The position numbers were made by a program, and so were the translations under genes. This document shows positions 63,203 to 64,000 of a stretch of DNA of 64,000 nt, piece after piece. Origin of the DNA: Anaerolineaceae bacterium. GTDB taxonomy: Bacteria > Chloroflexota > Anaerolineae > Aggregatilineales > Phototrophicaceae. The DNA lies in the NCBI GenBank assembly GCA_002702065.1, contig NZXX01000004.1:1-64000 (forward strand), written 5' to 3'. The notes beneath the pieces are model-generated. The model searched no databases, had not been told where the DNA came from, and was given only the letters and a program-made list of their open reading frames with translations. Numbering within the stretch: position 1 is the first letter of the stretch; every line of letters begins with the position of its first letter.

Positions 63203-63625
63203 ATGATGAAACGTACTCTGCCTGCCACGTTTGAGGCCATCTCCCATTTCACAGCCGAGCTGGAATCGTGGGTGAACGCCCTTGCCCCCCAACAGAGCAC
63301 ACCCATCGCACTGGCGGCGCAGGAACTCATGACCAATATCGTGCGGCATGCCTATGCAGGCCAGCATGGCGACATTCACTTTGAACTGCAAGACAAACAG
63401 GGGCAGTTAATCATGATCATCCGCGACCATGCCCCAAATCGTTATATCCCCCCTGCCACTATCGAACTGCCCGACCCGCTTGAAATTCCGGTCGGCGGTT
63501 GGGGCATGTACCTGATCTATGAACTGATGGATCAGGTGGAGTACGAAGCCTTACCCGGCGTCAACCAGTGGCAGTTAACGAAATACTATGGAGGTTCACA
63601 TGACCACAATTCTGGTGGTAGATGA
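63203..63625 (+). CDS. RsbW-like serine kinase (HATPase)
   Basis: 140 residues of GHKL ATPase fold. N-box AQELMTNIVRHAY, G1-like RDHAPNRY (the usual DxGxG is altered) and G2 VGGWGMYLIYELMD. RsbW/SpoIIAB-type kinases phosphorylate STAS anti-anti-sigma factors and bind sigma factors. Nine bases after the phosphatase gene, overlapping the receiver gene by 26; the three form a partner-switching module without STAS protein or sigma factor present. Confidence 0.85.
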   Translation: MMKRTLPATFEAISHFTAELESWVNALAPQQSTPIALAAQELMTNIVRHAYAGQHGDIHFELQDKQGQLIMIIRDHAPNRYIPPATIELPDPLEIPVGGWGMYLIYELMDQVEYEALPGVNQWQLTKYYGGSHDHNSGGR

Positions 63626-63962
63626 TGAAAGTGTTACCCGGCGCATCGTATCCCACACCTTGAAGCCCATAGATATCCAGGTGGATGGGGCGGGTGATGC
63701 GACTGAAGCCATGGATCTGGCCCGAACGCAGGAATATGCGATGGCACTCGTCGACATTAACCTGCCGGATATGGATGGCTTCGCCCTGACACGCCAGCTA
63801 AAAGCCCTGCCGCAGATGGCGGATAAGCCGGTGGTCATTTTTACCGCCCGCAATCATCGGGAGGATGCAATGCTGGCCCATGCATGCGGCGCGGTTGACC
63901 TGCTCTACAAACCATTCAGCACGCAGGAACTGCGCGATCTGGTGATAAAATACACGTCGTGA
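63600..63962 (+). CDS. Single-domain response regulator
   Basis: About 121 residues of CheY type: acidic pocket VVDDE, phospho-acceptor D52 (VDINLPDMDG), conserved Thr in IFTARN and Lys in LYKPFS. No output domain. The ATG at 63600 has GGAGG five bases upstream; an ATG at 63588 lies inside the kinase coding end. May feed a phosphorelay signal to the phosphatase-kinase pair. Confidence 0.9.
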   Translation: MTTILVVDDESVTRRIVSHTLKPIDIQVDGAGDATEAMDLARTQEYAMALVDINLPDMDGFALTRQLKALPQMADKPVVIFTARNHREDAMLAHACGAVDLLYKPFSTQELRDLVIKYTS

Positions 63963-64000
63963 CATTTATGTCTGCGGTTGCCAGCGGCGCTATTTTACTG

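Overview
The window looks like a chromosome segment of a Chloroflexota bacterium, probably Anaerolineae-like. This is inference from gene content and style, not from a marker tree. The DNA is moderately GC-rich and genes are packed into long same-strand runs with 4-base ATGA overlaps. There are many secreted beta-propeller, SH3 and lectin-fold proteins with no LPS genes, GAF/SpoIIE phosphatases, a short 390-residue principal sigma factor, and a GH1/GH127/sugar-ABC sugar block. Most of the window is core-like; no phage, transposase or CRISPR array is visible.

Layout. 318-3710 (minus): SpoIIE phosphatase, AmaP-like anchor and AI-2E-type permease. 3833-6379: M20 dipeptidase and an HtrA protease, convergent on a shared terminator. 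6532-12862 (minus): a housekeeping run of mtaB, yqeY, pgpH-like, ybeY, dgkA and a membrane-anchored TIM-barrel-like protein. 12869-16587 (minus): lectin-fold protein, polytopic membrane protein, TPR protein and response regulator. 16697-21342 (plus): an unknown protein, a secreted beta-propeller, and three paralogous polytopic membrane proteins related to the one on the minus side of the divergent promoter. 21397-26149: lipA, a TIR-FHA protein, a DnaB-like ATPase and rpoD. 26287-31490: ilvE, DoxX, a lone LolD-type ATPase, VWA-FHA protein, phosphoribosyltransferase and a ferritin-like protein. 31576-39232 (minus): methyltransferase, NarL-type histidine kinase, orphan DNA methyltransferase, SH3 protein, GNAT, SDR and phosphodiester glycosidase. 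39258-40865: tRNA-Val(CAC), a short accessory stretch and a second degenerate copy of the tRNA 3' end. 40865-53396: a membrane-fused GMC oxidoreductase, an SLBB lipoprotein, a sugar ABC transporter, a VUT-family transporter, GH1 and GH127. 53452-61634 (minus): recJ, a VapBC-like pair and a three-gene helicase/helicase/Fe-S nuclease operon. 61922-63962 (plus): SpoIIE phosphatase, RsbW-like kinase and receiver protein.

How the parts work together. The 56469-61634 operon reads as an AddAB/RecBCD-type end-processing machine split into three polypeptides, next to RecJ. The ABC transporter would import a sugar or glycoside, and GH1 and GH127 would hydrolyse beta-glucosides and beta-L-arabinofuranosides; palindromes sit at the promoters of the binding-protein gene and of GH1. 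Partner-switching signalling occurs at both ends of the window. Several promoters carry an extended -10 (TGN followed by TATAAT-like), suggesting this is the usual form for the sigma factor encoded here.

The strongest leads for something undescribed are the three-part helicase-nuclease operon, the divergent family of paralogous membrane proteins at 13689-21342, the TIR-FHA protein, and the duplicated tRNA-Val 3' end around a 1.4 kb segment.
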